This document shows positions 35,061-47,973 of a stretch of DNA of 64,000 bases, piece after piece. The first letter of the stretch is position 1. Every line of letters starts with the position of its first letter. The DNA comes from Magnolia sinica (taxonomy: Eukaryota; Streptophyta; Magnoliopsida; Magnoliales; Magnoliaceae): positions 3,705,001 to 3,769,000 of the forward strand of contig NC_080583.1 in assembly GCF_029962835.1 (NCBI RefSeq), given 5' to 3'. The position numbers and the translations under genes are program-made. Below the pieces are notes generated by a model. The model ran no database searches and was not told where the DNA came from. It saw only the letters and a list, made by a program, of their open reading frames with translations.

Positions 35061-36875
35061 GCATCATGTTTATTTTTGCTGTAACTGTTGAAATTGGTGG
35101 TTTTTGAAAAAATAATTCAAAATTTCATAATTTCAGAATTTTGTCGCCAAAATTATTTTTGGAATTTTTCAAATAAAAAGTGTGATGTGTGTTTTTGTCC
35201 CACGTCCAAAATGATAGGAGGAGCTTTTGGGTTTATACGTGGATAAGTGTGTAGTATTTTTACTTGAAAGTTTTTGAGAATGAGACATGTGGGTTGCGTG
35301 TTTCAATGCTACGCACGCACTTGGACACATGTGTGGGCAGTGTGGCTGTGGTGACATTAATTGGCGCACTTCGTACCTCGCACGTGCGCAGAGTGGTCGC
35401 TCCGTTGCAAGACGGTGCGATCGCGGTGCGAAGAATCTTGTAGGAGCCTAAGTGCAATAGACCTGAGATGACCCAGGGTGGCCAAAATTAATGATCAACG
35501 GTCAGAAACGTTTTTCAAATGTTCTGAACCATTGATGGCCACCTACCAACGATCCACTCTCTGATGTTTATATAAACTGGACTATTCCAATCCAAAAATA
35601 ATCAACTTGAACTCAAATCTCTCTCATCCATCAAATTCTCCACATAACATTTCATTTTAGAATACTGTTAATATATTGCCAGATGATCTGACGTCGGATC
35701 CAGACAAGCTTGTCTTATCGTAAAAGTAATTTGCCTGTAACCCATCAGCAATTAATAAGGGGACGAATTACCTTTTAAGGACAGTGTATCATTTTACGTG
35801 ATTCAACCTAATGAAGTGGAGAAATTGAAATTTATTTTATTTCATTTGTATTTTTCATTATATCCAACCTTTTTATTAAAACATTAACACTATTCATTTT
35901 ACTTGAGTTTTCCATCATGCACTCATTGCTACGTGTACGGTTGCATGGTATCAAGCCTTTCATAGATGAGTGTATTCAAAATTAAACTTTTCAGATGTTC
36001 CTATCCATTGATCGGCCACATTCTCAAGGATTACAAATGGAAGGATGTCCAAGGGCTGAAAGTCCTCGTACTGATGGCCACGATTATTCAGCCCTTGTGA
36101 TCTTTTAACACATTGATGGTGCCTTCTGATAGGTTTGTATCGAATTTATTTAGTTTGCACCGTTCATTGGTGAGCCCCAACCTAGAGATGCTCTAATCTG
36201 GAAGCAGCGCTCATCAGACGATCCTGATCATTCAATCAAAGGTCTTCGCATAGACAGTTAAAAAGTATGGTTTGGACAATTGTCTGATTACAACTGTCAT
36301 GGGATGACACGATGATGACAGGCTTGCCAGATGAACGATCAAGATCACATCCAAGTCATGTCCACGGACACAATCATTGGGCGTGTGATGGATGATTTAT
36401 CTTGTACCCGCACGTTCCTTGTCCGCACTCTGCACTACAGCCCGCAATCAAGGGGCTGCTATTGCCTTTCCAGCCGGACTAACACATCACGCGCTTTGAA
36501 CATTGCATGATTCAATTTGTAGAGGTGGGGCCCATGGTCCAGTAATCCAAGCCATTGATACGGTGGGCCTCAAGCTTTGTGGTCTTTGCACCGAAAGTTC
36601 CCTGCATTGGGAGATCCTAGCTATAGAGTTTTCGGCCTCGCTGTCTATTCCTTGGGCCACCTACTGAAGGGTTGGGATTTTAATATCTGTAATAAATTTT
36701 GGTTCATGGACCATTGATGGTGGGCCCCGTGATATCAATGGTTTGGATCACGGAATCATTGGTCGCGTTTCAATAAACCTCAAGCTATTATGCTAAACGA
36801 CCATTGTATAAATCCTCACACGTTGCACACGCGCCCGCTCCCGATGAAATTCAAGGCATATATATACGTGGGTCT
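35061..36875. other. Intergenic, no gene recognised
   Basis: No supported feature; short frames only. Confidence 0.5.
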
Positions 36876-36884
36876 CAATGCCGG

Positions 36885-38296
36885 AAGCGGTTTGGCTGGT
36901 GTAGCACGCACCACCGATATGTTCGTTTACATCGTAAGTTCTGTGGGTCCCATCTTGAGGTATGTGTTCTACCAAATTCGTACATCAATTTGGTGAGCTA
37001 GCCATGAGGCTTGAGAAAATTACGGAAAAAAAAGCCGATCCAAAGATCGACTCAACCACACTGTAAAAAGTAGAAGAGGATTGAACGTCTACCGTTAAAA
37101 CCCTTTTGGATTAGATAAGTTTTGGATCAATGTGATATTTGTTTTTCCTTATCAACCGGATTGTATAACCTTATAAATAAAGTGAAAGGAAAATAAACAA
37201 TATATTTAGCCCATGAATATTGTTGAGAAAAAAATAGGACAAGTCGATAAGTCAACTTACGGAATGGCGCCTGACGGAGTCCCACATGTCCTGAGCCAAG
37301 AGCTGAAGCCTCTAAGGAGACTGACACGGCCTTAAGGACACTCGGAACCCCATAGTGGCCGCATGAAGTTGGCCATACCCATAGGTCAGCTAAGGATCGA
37401 ATCCGAACCAATCATACTATTACTCGACCCCAGTTCGACCTAACTTTTAGGTCGGTCACAGGGTAATCTTTGGTCAACAATTAGGTCGATTACAGACCAG
37501 TTGTATCCTGACCAATTGAGGGTCGGCCATTATCGGTCGACCATAATAGAGTCGATGCGCGTACGGTCAGCATAAGCCACCTGGACGAGCCAACGCTACG
37601 AAAGCAATCAACAATAGGGAAGTAATATCCAGGGCTAAGCGTCATGCCTGACCCAAAACCGAGTAAAGGACTTGGCTCGATATTGAAGATATGCCTTTCG
37701 AGATCCTCGGAAGATAATCTCCGTTCTTGGAAATCTAGGAGATCTAAGATCTTGGGATCGTTTTAGATAACAGCTAATCTCTTACGAATGAGGAAAGAAT
37801 CCCAGAACCACGAGATCAAACATCTCATATAAATTAGATATGCTTAAAAGGTGAAAGGGATACACACATTCTCACCCCTAAGTCCTTATCAAACTACTAG
37901 ACCCAGATTCCAAGCCCGACTTTGGCATCGGAGGGTCCCCTGCATAAGTCAGTGTCTCCTCTGTCCTCTTCTCGTGTAGGTGTTCGAGTACCAGAAAGGG
38001 GGTGAGTCAAAAACTGCATCAACAAATGTTTGACTGGTAAGAGCCATTATACCCACTTCTATTTATGGTTTGGTCTACTTGAACTTTGGATATGACATAT
38101 TTTTAGGCTTATGATATAAAATGATTTCAGAAAACATATTAACAGTGTGTCTATAATAAATATCCATGTTACTTTGGTCTCCTTGGGACGGTTGTACAGC
38201 CCAGAGCTCTAGGAGCGTCAGCACTTGTCCTAGCACAACACATGCCTACAATGGCCAAGTCAGTGGTATGCGCTGTGCCAGCCAATCTAATTCCCT
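36885..38296. mobile_element. MULE-like MITE, copy A, split by a solo LTR
   Basis: Left end AAGCGGTTTGGCTGGTGTAG, right end 'ggtatgcgctgtgccagccaatct'. It is flanked by CAATGCCGG (36876-36884) and CAATGTCGG (38297-38305), a probable 9-bp duplication that points to the Mutator superfamily. Interior words match the element at 3632-4230. The solo LTR at 37221-38024 interrupts it. Confidence 0.7.
37221..38024 (+). mobile_element. Solo LTR, Tat-Gypsy-related
   Basis: It starts TGTTGAGAAAAAAATAGG and ends CTGCATCAACA. The flanks AATAT (37216-37220) and AATGT (38025-38029) agree at four of five bases. The right part ('ggcatcggagggtcccctgc', 'gtgtctcctctgtcctcttctcgtgtagg') is the reverse complement of the LTR start at 38521, so it is a relative in the opposite orientation. 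No coding capacity. Confidence 0.8.
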
Positions 38297-38520
38297 CAAT
38301 GTCGGAAGTGGATTAGCTGATGCACAACACACCACCAACCTAGATGGTGTATTGATATTACCAAGTTCAGTTGGTCCGGTAATGAGGTATGTGTTATGTC
38401 CAAGCCATCCTTACATTTGGTGAGCTAGATGTAAGTTTTGATTGACGAATAAGACATATTTAAAGAGCAAGTGAATCACATTGCAAACGCAGTGAGGAGT
38501 TAAAAGGTTACAATTAAAAT

Positions 38521-39278
38521 TGTTGGTGCAAAAATCTAGTTCACCCTCTTTAGACCTTCGTGTACTTGTATAGGAAGAAGACAAAGGAGACCCTGGCTAG
38601 AGCAGGGGACCCTCCGATGCCAAAGTCAGGCTAAGAATCTGAGTCTTATAGTATTGAGGGGTTCTAAGAGAGTTTTTGCGTACCTTTCACCTTTCAAGTG
38701 TCTCTCATTTATAGGAGAGGGATGATCCCGCCGTATGGGGATTCTTTCCCTGATTTCTAGGAGATTTGATTTAGTCGTAACCTTCTTACGGATGCTTCCC
38801 GATCCTGAGATCCTCGGGATCGAGAATCCTTTCCCGTGATTTTCGAAATGATATTTAAGCTTACACCGTTTCTTCCTTACTCGGCTCGGCCTTGACTAAC
38901 TTAAGTGACAGATGAGTCTCGACTGACCGTAAGGATAAAGCTTTCTGCCCCCTGTCGGACGGAACAGGATCGGCTTATAGCCGATGTTCTTCCTTAATCC
39001 GATACCCGACAATGTATCCGGCCTCGTATGGGTCGATTTTATGGTCGGTCAGGTTGCTTTTAGATATTGCTGACTCGTTAACCGAGCCAATTTCATGTGT
39101 CTTACTTTGCCTATGGCTCCTGACTCTTAAGGTCTCGGCAGGGATTCGTTTCCCAGGAATCCGAGCTAAGTCTCTCCTCTAGGTTTCGTCTCGCACGCTA
39201 CCTCGGACTCTCGGGCAGTGCCGATAGAGTTGGTCCATTCCATAACCGGGTCTTTGGACTTGTATTTTTTTCCCAACA
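38521..39278 (-). repeat. 3' LTR of the Tat-type element
   Basis: Begins TGTTGGTGCAAAAATC and ends TTTCCCAACA in + orientation. Compared with the other LTR it lacks about 28 bases near 39070 ('cttaagggcctcaatcggcc' is present only in the right copy) and has scattered substitutions, so the insertion is not recent. Confidence 0.9.
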
Positions 39279-39569
39279 ATAAGCCCCCTACTCCTTGTGT
39301 TAGTTAGGTCGGCACTAAGGAGTAATGAGTTTTTTGAATCGGTGTGCCCTGGACACCGATGTTATGATGGGGCATTTAATGCTTCTTCTATCGTTCTTAA
39401 TTGGTATCGGTTCGGTCCTCGAGGTCGCACGAGCGGACAACCGTCAGAATGTTTAGTCTGCTTATGAGCATCGAACGCGTGGCGAAAGCATTACTTGTGT
39501 TAGTCGGCGTGCACCACGTGTTGGGCAAGGGAGTCGAAGCAGGCGTCGATTTGACTCCTCCTTAAATGT

Positions 39570-39797
39570 CGTTACCACGTGGCTCGAGTATAAAAGGGGA
39601 GAGCAGGATTTGTTTTCCATTTTCGCGCGAGCTTTCCTTTCCCGATTTCTCTTCTTTTCTCCTCCTCTCTGCCTGTCTTCGCGTTTCACCATTTTCTTCA
39701 CCAATTTCGCTCTTCTTCTCCTTTTTACTTCCCCAACTGTGCGCTTTTCGCCTCTCTGGTGAGTTTTCTTTCCCTCCCTTTCCTTTTCAACTTTTTA
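39570..39797 (+). promoter_or_regulatory. Internal promoter of the antisense ORF
   Basis: A canonical TATAAAAG lies at 39589-39596 with a G-box CCACGTGG at 39575-39582. A strongly C/T-rich leader follows up to the ATG at 39798. This is a textbook plant core promoter on the strand opposite to pol. Activity is inferred. Confidence 0.6.
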
Positions 39798-42092
39798 ATG
39801 GCGGCGCATTCTTCAAGTCCCCGAGAAGGGAATTCCGGTGATGAGGACGAAACGAGACATCTCTGAAATGTCTCGAAATCGCCCTCATTGCTGGTGGAGA
39901 TGGCGATTAGTGCAAATAAAGCTTTCCGATTCTTTGAAAGAACGTCTAGAACTTCAGCAAAACGTCCTGCTTCGGCGGGTCCTTCCGGCAGAGGAGTGTC
40001 TCTGGTGACTGCCCCTGGGAGACCTAACCCCCATTTTTCTGGGGATGACTTGGAAGAAGAAGATGAGGAGTTAGAGGAAACCACTGAATCAGTTCCCCTC
40101 AGAAGATCAGCTAGGGCCGTTGAGTCGGTAGACGAAGATGGAGATGCTGCCGAGGGAGAAGTTGGAGACGATCAGAAGGGTCCAATCTCATCAGTTTTAA
40201 CTGAGGCGGATCTAGACAGGATTCGAGTTAGGTATCATGTTCCCAACTCAGTTATTATTTGTCTTCCCCTTCCAAGTGAATTGCCTGACCATCCTCCTGT
40301 TGGGATGGTCGCAATTTTCTAAGTCGCAATGCAATGTGGCTTACGTCTGCCCCTCCAACCCATTGCGCGAGATTTTGTCCCGACTCCGAATTGCTCCTGA
40401 GCAGATAGTGCCGAACGGGTGGAGGAACTTGTTCGGATATTCAATGTTGTGGGCCGAGACAAAGCAACCTCCACTGAATATGGACGAGTTCCTTTATCTG
40501 TACCAAATACGGCCAAACCCTCAACAATCCGGCTGGTACTTCTTGTGCGCTTGGAGGAACAAGGGCGGTCCTTTGATAACCGACCCTCCTACCTCTAACA
40601 AACACTTGAGAGAGAGGTGGTTTTAGGCATGCGGTCATTGAGAAACTGCCGAACCTGGGCTCTTCGAATCTCGTATTCCCCGGGCGTTTTCTGAAGCAGG
40701 TGACTCTGCATTTTCTTTCTCCGTATCTTTTTTGTCTTGACATTCCTGAGTCTGACTGAACGCGTTTTGCAGATATCCCCAAGAGAAGGCCGAAGCTAGG
40801 AGCTGGTACTTTAGTTCGGATCAAGGATTTGAGGGGACTAAGTCCGAAAGATCGGTCTTGGAAGACTCTTCTTCAACTAGAGCGTCTCCTTCTCTCGGGC
40901 TTGGACTCTACCGTAACGGGTATCCTCGATTTATTTTGACGCGTTTCTCTTAGATTTTATCTAACTCTTTTACCTTATCTGATATAGAGATGACTGAAGC
41001 TCGACCCTTCTTTAAATCAGCATAAAAAATGAAGGCTCCTCCGAGGTCGGTGCTTCTGTCAGAGCTTCGTCCTTCAAAAAAGACAAAAACGGCTCTGAAG
41101 GCTAAGGAGCCATCTACCCCAGTCCCCCCTGCTCCGGTTGTCCCGACCGTCGTCATGCTTTCTAACCCCAAAGAGAGGGTGGAAGAGACAGAAGCGGCTC
41201 GTGCCGAGTCTCAAGTTGCTTCTGAGCCAGGGCCTGTTGTAGAGCGGCTCTCGAAACTAAGAGAGGAGGAGAGAGGGGAGACTTCAGGAGGGGGGATGAC
41301 TCAACATGAGCCTTCATCTTTCCAGCAGGCGGTATCGAGAATAATCCCTTGGGCCATCGCTAATGAGAGTAAGAGAGACTTTGCTAGTCTCTACAATGCC
41401 TCTTCGCTGCAAACTCTTGGTCATGCGGCGAAGATACTTCTTGTGGTAACGTCGGTAATCTCTTTTTTTTTTTTGAGATTTCTTCTATTGGTGACTCAGT
41501 CCAGCCTCGCATCTTCCTTCTGTAGTTGGTCCCTTGTTTGGTTAAGGCCTGCTCGGATATGATTGTTGCTCAAAAACAGGCAGCTGAGGTGGGAGCAAAA
41601 GTCGAAGCTTCCTTGGCTCGGGCTAAAATTCTGTTGGGCGAGTTGGGACTTGCTGGGAAGGCTACTACTGAAGCCAAAGCCAAGTGCGCTCGCTTGGCTT
41701 TGCTATTGACGGAGGCTCAAGAAGAGAGTTGACGAATTCGTCAAGCTCACACCTCTTGCGCAGACAAGTTGGCTCGGACCAAGGGTGAGGCTGTGGCAGC
41801 CATTCAGAAGCCCATCGACAAGGCTAAGGAGGCCAAGGATCCAGCTGTGCAGGACTTTCTTGAATCCCAAGAATTTAAGGAGGAAAGGGATCACTTGTAT
41901 CAGAGCGGATACACGGCTTCTATCAAGGTGATGAAGGAATCTTTTCCTAATCTTGATCTGTTAGGGTTCGATGATGATGTCTCTAGTCTTGAAGGTGTGG
42001 AGGCCAAGGCCGCTGAGTCTGTTGATGCTGCGGCTGGTGTCGAGGTCGAGGCCGAGGCGTTTGCTAAGGTTGCTCCCAGTGTTGGTAGCTGA
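39798..42092 (+). pseudogene. Antisense ORF of the Tat-type element (putative gypsy-type transposon/transposase_28-like)
   Basis: It runs opposite to pol, between integrase and the 3' LTR. From ATG 39798 it reads MAAHSSSPREGNSG, one stop, a Ser/acidic region, then VPNSVIICLPLPSELPDHPP and, after a frameshift near 40370, EILSRLRIAPEQIVPNGWRN and GWYFLCAWRN. This order resembles the 'putative gypsy-type transposon' domain found in plant retroelements. A probable intron is visible (donor GTGACT at 40699, acceptor TTTTGCAG near 40773). The 3' part (41029-42092) is Lys/Glu/Ala-rich and probably coiled-coil, ending in an acidic Val/Glu/Ala tail. Several stops break it. The function of this ORF class is unknown to me. 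Confidence 0.65.
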
Positions 42093-42449
42093 GTCTGAAC
42101 CACTTCTTTTGGTACTATCATTAACTCCATTTTTGGCACTCACACCAGCTCTTCAAACAGACCGAGCTCTAGGGTAGGTTCGAGAATATCCATGGCCAAA
42201 GAAGATGCTTACATGTCACAACCGACCTTTCCTTTTGCTTTTAAGCCTTTTGCTTTATCGATGTAATACCACAACAAAATGTAGCTCAATGTAACAAACA
42301 TGCTGATAAATGAATATACTCAGTTTTCTTTTATTCATCTTGATTCAGTTTACAGATTTGTTGGTTTTGAATCTTTCTGAACGCTTCGCTAGGCTGATTT
42401 AGGGATAGTAGATTTTTAGATGTTCGGCGTTCCATGGATGGGGTAACAA

Positions 42450-43580
42450 TTATCCAGTTAAGTTTTCCAATCGATACATTCCTAGTCGGATGGTGCTTGA
42501 GATGACATATGGCCCTTCCCAATTGGGTCCCAGTGTGCCCATACCAACTTCCTTAGTGTTGAGGAACGTTTTTCGGAGAACCATGTCCCTGACTCGAAAT
42601 CGCCTGACTTTAACTCGGGCATTATAAAACCGAGTTACTTGTTGTTGTCGAGCCATAGTATGTAACTGAGCTCTTTCTCTTTGTTCGTCCACAAGGTCAA
42701 GTCCGAGGCCCAAGAGTTCTTCATTATCTTCTTCGTTAAACGAACTGATTAGGGCTGAGGGCAGCCCGATCTCGACTGGGGTAACGGCTTCCGAGCCATA
42801 AGCAAGGGAGAAAGGGGTTTCTCCTATAGCGGTTCGAACCGTGGTTCGGTTTGCCCACAGTATCTTTGAGAGTTCTTCGGCCCACGCTCCTTTGGATCGG
42901 TCAAGCTTAGTTCGGAGATGCTGTTTGATGATTTTGTTGACCGCCTCAACTTGTCCGTTAGTCTGAGGATGATGGGGTGATGCGTATACATTTCTGATTC
43001 CGAGATTACCGCACATTTCACGAAAGCTCTTATTGTCAAACTGCTTCCCATTGTCGGTAACAATGGTCCGGAGTACCCCGAAATGGCAGACAATGTTCTT
43101 CCATACGAAGTCTGTGATCTTCTATTCGGTTATTTTTACCAGTGGCTCAGCCTGGCCCATTTTGTGAAGTAGTCCACTGCTATGACGGTGAATTTAGTCT
43201 GTCCTTTTCCCATGAGTAGTGGTCTGATAATATCGATTTTCCACTGCGTGAAGGGCCAAGGACCGATTATTGGGGTCAGCTCCTCCGGGGGTTGCCTCAG
43301 AATGGCTGTAAACCGTTGATATTTTTTGCATCTTTTGACAAGTTTACGAGTGTCGTGCTGGATGATCGGCTAATAGTACCCCTGACGTGAAACCTTATGC
43401 GCGAGTGATCGTCCTCCTGAATGATTTCCACACATTCCTTCATGTATTTCTTGCAGTACGTAGTCGGTCTTGCAGTACGTAGTCGGCTTCACTGGAGTTT
43501 AGGCATCGTAGTAACGGAGCGTAATAACATTTCTTGTACAACACCCCGTTGAGTATGGTATAATGAGAAGCTTGGATTTT
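42450..43580 (-). pseudogene. Tat-type integrase, broken
   Basis: The N-terminal part (43100-43580) is recognisable only through several stops. The core resumes at 43016 with NVYASPHHPQTNGQVEAVNK (the conserved region carrying the last acidic residue of the D,D-35-E triad), WANRTTVRTAIGETPFSLAY and the C-terminal VRDMVLRKTF and GPNWEGPYVI (to about 42460). Order and spacing fit Ty3/Gypsy integrase. A frameshift near 43020 and the stops before it inactivate it. Confidence 0.85.
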
Positions 43581-43586
43581 TAATCG

Positions 43587-44576
43587 TCAAACCTCGGCGT
43601 GATCTTTGGACAACTCTCCATTGTTGAGATATCTGATAATCGGGTCGAGCCAAGTGGGCTCTGAATCGATGGTATGCACGGTCGAGTTAACTGATTCGTC
43701 GATACTCGGTTCGGTGATGTACTTAATTTGAATGGATCTCGGTATGTCGTCCTCGTCGGTTGAGGCGAGTCTCGCTAATAGATCGACTTTGACGTTCTCT
43801 GTTCGAGGGATCCAAGTAACTACACATTGTTGGAATCCATCGATTAACTCTTTGACTTTTTCCACATATGCTTTCAATTGCTCTTTACGTGTTTGATACA
43901 CACCAGTGACTTGATTGACGACCAATTGTGAATCGCTGAAAATATTGAGATACGTAATGCCCAAACTGGCCGCGAGTTAGAGGTCGAGCAATAAAGCTTC
44001 ATATTCTGCTGTGTTGTTTGAGACTTGAAATCCAAGTCTTAAGGCATACTGCATGTATGTTTGATCAAGGATTTCCAGCACTACTCCCGCCCTACTTGCC
44101 TTAAAGTTGGAGCCATCGACATACAACTTCCAAGGGATTGGGTCGGGCACTGACTCGGGATAGGCAGAAGTCAATTCTTCAGCAGGCTCGGTATTCCAAG
44201 CCATTAAATCTGCTCGTGGTGTCACTTCAGCAATGAAGTCGGCCATGGCTTGCCCCTAAACTGCTACTCTCGGCTTAAATTGGATATCGAATTCGCTGAG
44301 TTCAATCGCCCACTTCGTGAGCCGGCCTGAAGCTTCTGGTTTCTGTAGGACCTGACATAGTGAGAGATCAGTCATGATGATAATTGTATAAGCTTGAAAA
44401 TATGGCCGAAGTTGTCGCGAGGAAACAATCAACACTAGGGTCACTTTTTCCAAAAGTGGGTATCTCGTCTCTGCCGGTAGTAATACTTTGCTGACGTAAT
44501 AAACTAACAGTTGTTTCCCTTCGTGCTCCCGTATTAGTGCCGAGCTAACTGCTGCCTTGAACACTGTAAGATACAA
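43587..44576 (-). pseudogene. RNase H region (RT-linked plus second RNase H), broken
   Basis: Segment 44256-44576 carries the RT-associated RNase H end (REHEGKQLLVYYVSKVLLPA, ETRYPLLEK). Segment 43977-44246 has a second RNase H start, LYVDGSN with NTAEYEALLL. It continues at 43587-43964 with IFSDSQLVVNQVTGVYQ and WIPRTENVKVDLLARLAS. The double RNase H arrangement supports Tat-lineage assignment. Stops separate the three parts. Confidence 0.8.
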
Positions 44577-44757
44577 CAGCAGGGCTTCTCCTAGCTCGAG
44601 TTTCGATAAGATGGGCGGAAACCCGAGGTAAGACTTTAATTGTTGGAACGCTGCTTCGTACTCTTCTGTTCAATCCACCGTTTGTTGTCCCCTCAAAATG
44701 GGAGACATTTATCGGTGGCTCAGGAGAGGAAGCGGTTAAGTGCCGCTACTCGTCCAA

Positions 44758-45522
44758 TCAATCTTTGTATATTTTTATAGTTTTCGAAGACTCCATGTTA
44801 AACAATGCCTTGATTTTCTCCGAATCTGCCTCGATTCCTCGTTGGCTGACTAGGAATCCGAAGAACTTTCCAGAGCTCACACTAAAGACACATTTGCTCG
44901 GGTTCAACTTCATTTGGAACTTGCGCAAGATCAGGAACATTTCTTCTAAGTCGGTTATATGGTTGGCGGCGTGTACACTTTTGACGAGCATATCATCAAT
45001 GTACACTTCCATGGTTCGGCCGATCAATCGAACGAAGATTTTGTTCAATAATCTTTGATAAGTCGCTCCAGCATTTTTAAAACCAAACAGCATCACTCGG
45101 TAACAATAAAGTCTTTTGTCAGTGACAAAGGTGATCTTAGATTTATCTGACTGATGCATTACAATTTGGTTGTACCCTAAATAAGTATTCATAAAACTAA
45201 GAAGTTCGTGCCCCACAGTGCTATCCACCAATTGATCGATCATTGAAAGAGGAAAACTATTCTTTGGGCAGGCTTTATTTAAGTCGGTATAGTTAATATA
45301 GATATATCACTTCCCATTAACTTTTTTCAAAAGTACGACGTTAGCTACCCATTCCGAGTAGTATATCTCTTCTATAAATTTGGTATTGAGGAGCTTTCTA
45401 ACATCTTTTTCAATGATTGCGTACCTTCCAGGACCGAGCGGACATCGTTTCTGTCGGATCGGCCGGTAGGTCGGATCGATGTTAAGTCGATGCATGATAA
45501 GAGATGAGTCGATTCCTGGCAT
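44758..45522 (-). pseudogene. Tat-type reverse transcriptase, broken
   Basis: Reads PIRQKRCPLGPGRYAII, a stop at about 45307 (in a place where Trp is usual), NYTDLNKACPKNSFPL, TYLGYNQIVMHQ, VMLFGFKNAGATYQRLLNKI, and the catalytic box VYIDDMLVKS with both aspartates intact. It ends with FFGFLVSQRGIEADSEKIKA. The motif set is complete, but at least one nonsense codon splits it. Confidence 0.88.
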
Positions 45523-45689
45523 GTCTTCATGGTTCCATGCAAATATGTCAGAGTATCACCGGAGCAGGGCTATCAGATTGTTTTTCAGTGGCGATCGCAG
45601 AGACGAGCCAATTTGTATCGTTTTAGATTCGTCGGTCTCTACCAAAGGTATCGAAACAAGGTCTTCCACCGGTTGCCCTTGCTCGTGAG

Positions 45690-46320
45690 TTTCGACTTGG
45701 GGATCTAGTGACTCGATATTGTTACCTCGGTCGGGACTTTTACGGCTGTTGCGTAGCAGCGTCTTACGTCTTGCTGATCTCCTTTAACAACTCCCACTCC
45801 CGATTCAGTCGAAAAATTCATAGAAAGATGGTATGTAGATACCAAGGCTTGGAGGAGACTCAAAGAGGGTCGGCCAAGTATCGCATTATAAACAGACGAC
45901 TGGTCGACTATTAGAAAGTCAACCATTACTGTCACCTGATGCGTAGGGTTTCCAACAATAAGTGGTAGCAAGATGATACCTTCTGGGAGTATTTGTCCTC
46001 TAGAGAATTCGATCAATGGGGTACGCACCGGCCGTAAGGTCGATCGTTCAATCCCATTTTGTTGAATGCTTGAGTGAACAGTACATCAACAGATGATCCT
46101 GTGTTGACAAGTATGCGGAATACCCTTCGGTTTGCGATGGTCAGAATGATAACTAATGCGTCATTATGAGGATGATGAATGCCTCAAGCATCTTCATTGG
46201 TGAACGAGATGCAATATTTTTCTCTCTTCTTTTCCTTTAAAGGCCGAGTTATGATCAGAATTTCGGACTCAGGTCGACTAATGCTCTTGGCGTGACTTTT
46301 TCAAGCATTATTTGAGTCAC
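45690..46320 (-). pseudogene. Protease-like region
   Basis: Segment 45705-46028 includes VMVDFLIVDQSSVYNAILGR, the conserved fold end of retropepsin-like proteases of this lineage (A-I-L-G-R). The catalytic Asp motif must lie just upstream, beyond a frame change near 46030-46150, where VDVLFT-like sequence can be read in another frame. Confidence 0.6.
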
Positions 46321-47937
46321 CTCTGCCGCGGGGACCACTGACGATAGTCCGGATATCCTCCGTGGGTTGGTTATCCTCCGAGTGTTCTTCCGCTGTCCCG
46401 GTTCTCTCGACGTGTTCTCTGAGCCAGCCTTCTCGGATAAGCCTTTCGATCTCTTCCTTCAAGTGATAACAATCACTCGTATTGTGCCCATGATCGCGAT
46501 GGTACTGGCAATATTTATCCTTATTCCTCTGGTTCGGATTACTTCGAAGCTTATTCGGCCAACTGACAAATCCTTCACTCTTGATTTCTATCAGCACCTG
46601 CTCTTGAGGTTTATTAAGCGGGGTATATATAAAAAACTTTTGGTCAGGTCGCTTACCTGACTTTCATTCATTGCGTATTCAGTCATCCTTATGCTTCTTT
46701 CCTCCGGTCGAGTCAACTTCCTTTTTGGCTGACTCTTTGACTGGATTTTCACGTTCTGGACGGCCTCACGCAAGTTTCTTTTTTCCTCGGCGTCCGCGTA
46801 TTTATTTGACTGAGTCATGAATTCAGCAAAAGTCTTAGGCGGATTCTTGTCCAGGGATGCTAGAAACAATTTATCCCTGACGCCTTGCATAATGGAATTG
46901 AGTGCCGTCTCCTCTAAATGTTTCTGAACTTAGAGTGATTCAAAGTTGAAACATTTGATGTAGTCTTTCAGTAGCTCTCCCTCTTTCTGAACTATGTTGT
47001 TTAGATGCGCATGGGGTTTCAACTTCTTCTTCTCGCCAATAAAATTGGTGAGAAAGGCATCGCTGAGTTCTGCGAACGTGTTGATGGACTTTGGTTTCAG
47101 CTGCTTGAAGTAAAGTCGGGCCACGTCGGCTAGGGTGAGGGAGAAAGCCCGACACATTATGACATCCGAGGCATCATGCAGTTCCATATACGTTCGGAAA
47201 CATTCGATGTGTTCAGTTGGGTCGGTTTTGCCTGTGAAAGGTGTAATCTGTGGGAGATAAAACCTTTCCTGCAGCCAAGTTTGCATCACTTCATCGACGA
47301 ACGAGGACACTTTTGTTTCTGTCCTGGTTGAATATGCATCCCGACTATGCTTCATATCCGCCATAACCTCTAGCACTTCTTTTTTAAAGTCCTGAAGGTC
47401 AGCTTTCTAAGGCTCGTTACTTTCTGTCATCTCTTTAACTGGAGGTCGGCTGCGCCTCCTCCGATTTATCTCTTGTCGAAGATCAGTGGAAGGTAGCACG
47501 ACAGTCGCGGAATGAGCGGGCGCTAGCTCGGGCGGCCCATGGGGCTGACTCGGCTGTGCCAGCGACCTCGGGGCAGTGGGATGAAGGTCGACAACTTGTT
47601 GCGGAACATTCATCGCCTGTTCTTGTTGAGGCTGTTACATCTGTTGACGGTGCATCTGCTCCAACATTTGTTTCATAACGTTTATATCGGCTCTGAGTTC
47701 TTGGACCTCCCAATCCAACCGTCCATTTTCTCGATTCCGCTGGGTATTCCTAGCTGCGGTAGATGCTGCAGGACGAGCCGCGGAACCTTGTTGATTGTCA
47801 AGTTGGTCCCGAGCTCCTTGGGTCCTGTCTGGACCTGACAGTCTAGCGTCATCAACTTTATTTGGTTTGGTAGGACCAGTTTTTCTGATTCTCACCATTA
47901 ACGCTCGCTTAACACTTCTGAATAGACCCTGAAACAT
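46301..47937 (-). pseudogene. Tat-type gag, broken
   Basis: It starts at 47937 (MFQGLFRSVKRALMVRIRK) and passes a Gln-rich stretch and stops near 47640 and 47400. It contains the gag core (LPQITPFTGKTDPTEHIECF, TEHIECFRTYMELHDASDV, LTNFIGEKKKLKPHAHLNNI) and KTFAEFMTQSNKYADAEEK. It ends in the zinc-knuckle-like CQYHRDHGHNTSDCYHLKEE at about 46500. Four segments are separated by stops or frameshifts. Confidence 0.8.
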
Positions 47938-47955
47938 GACTTTTTGTATCGTTTC

Positions 47956-47973
47956 CTACATACGGTGTCAAAC
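47956..47973 (-). other. Decayed primer-binding site
   Basis: Directly inside the 5' LTR the minus strand reads TTTGACACCGTATGTAGG. This fits the TGGCGCCGTCTGTGG-type site common in this lineage if two G-to-A changes and others are allowed. Assignment is by position and similarity. Confidence 0.45.

Noticed and set aside
40441-40824. A 127-codon minus frame in the Tat element
   Set aside because: Antisense shadow of the conserved part of the + strand ORF.
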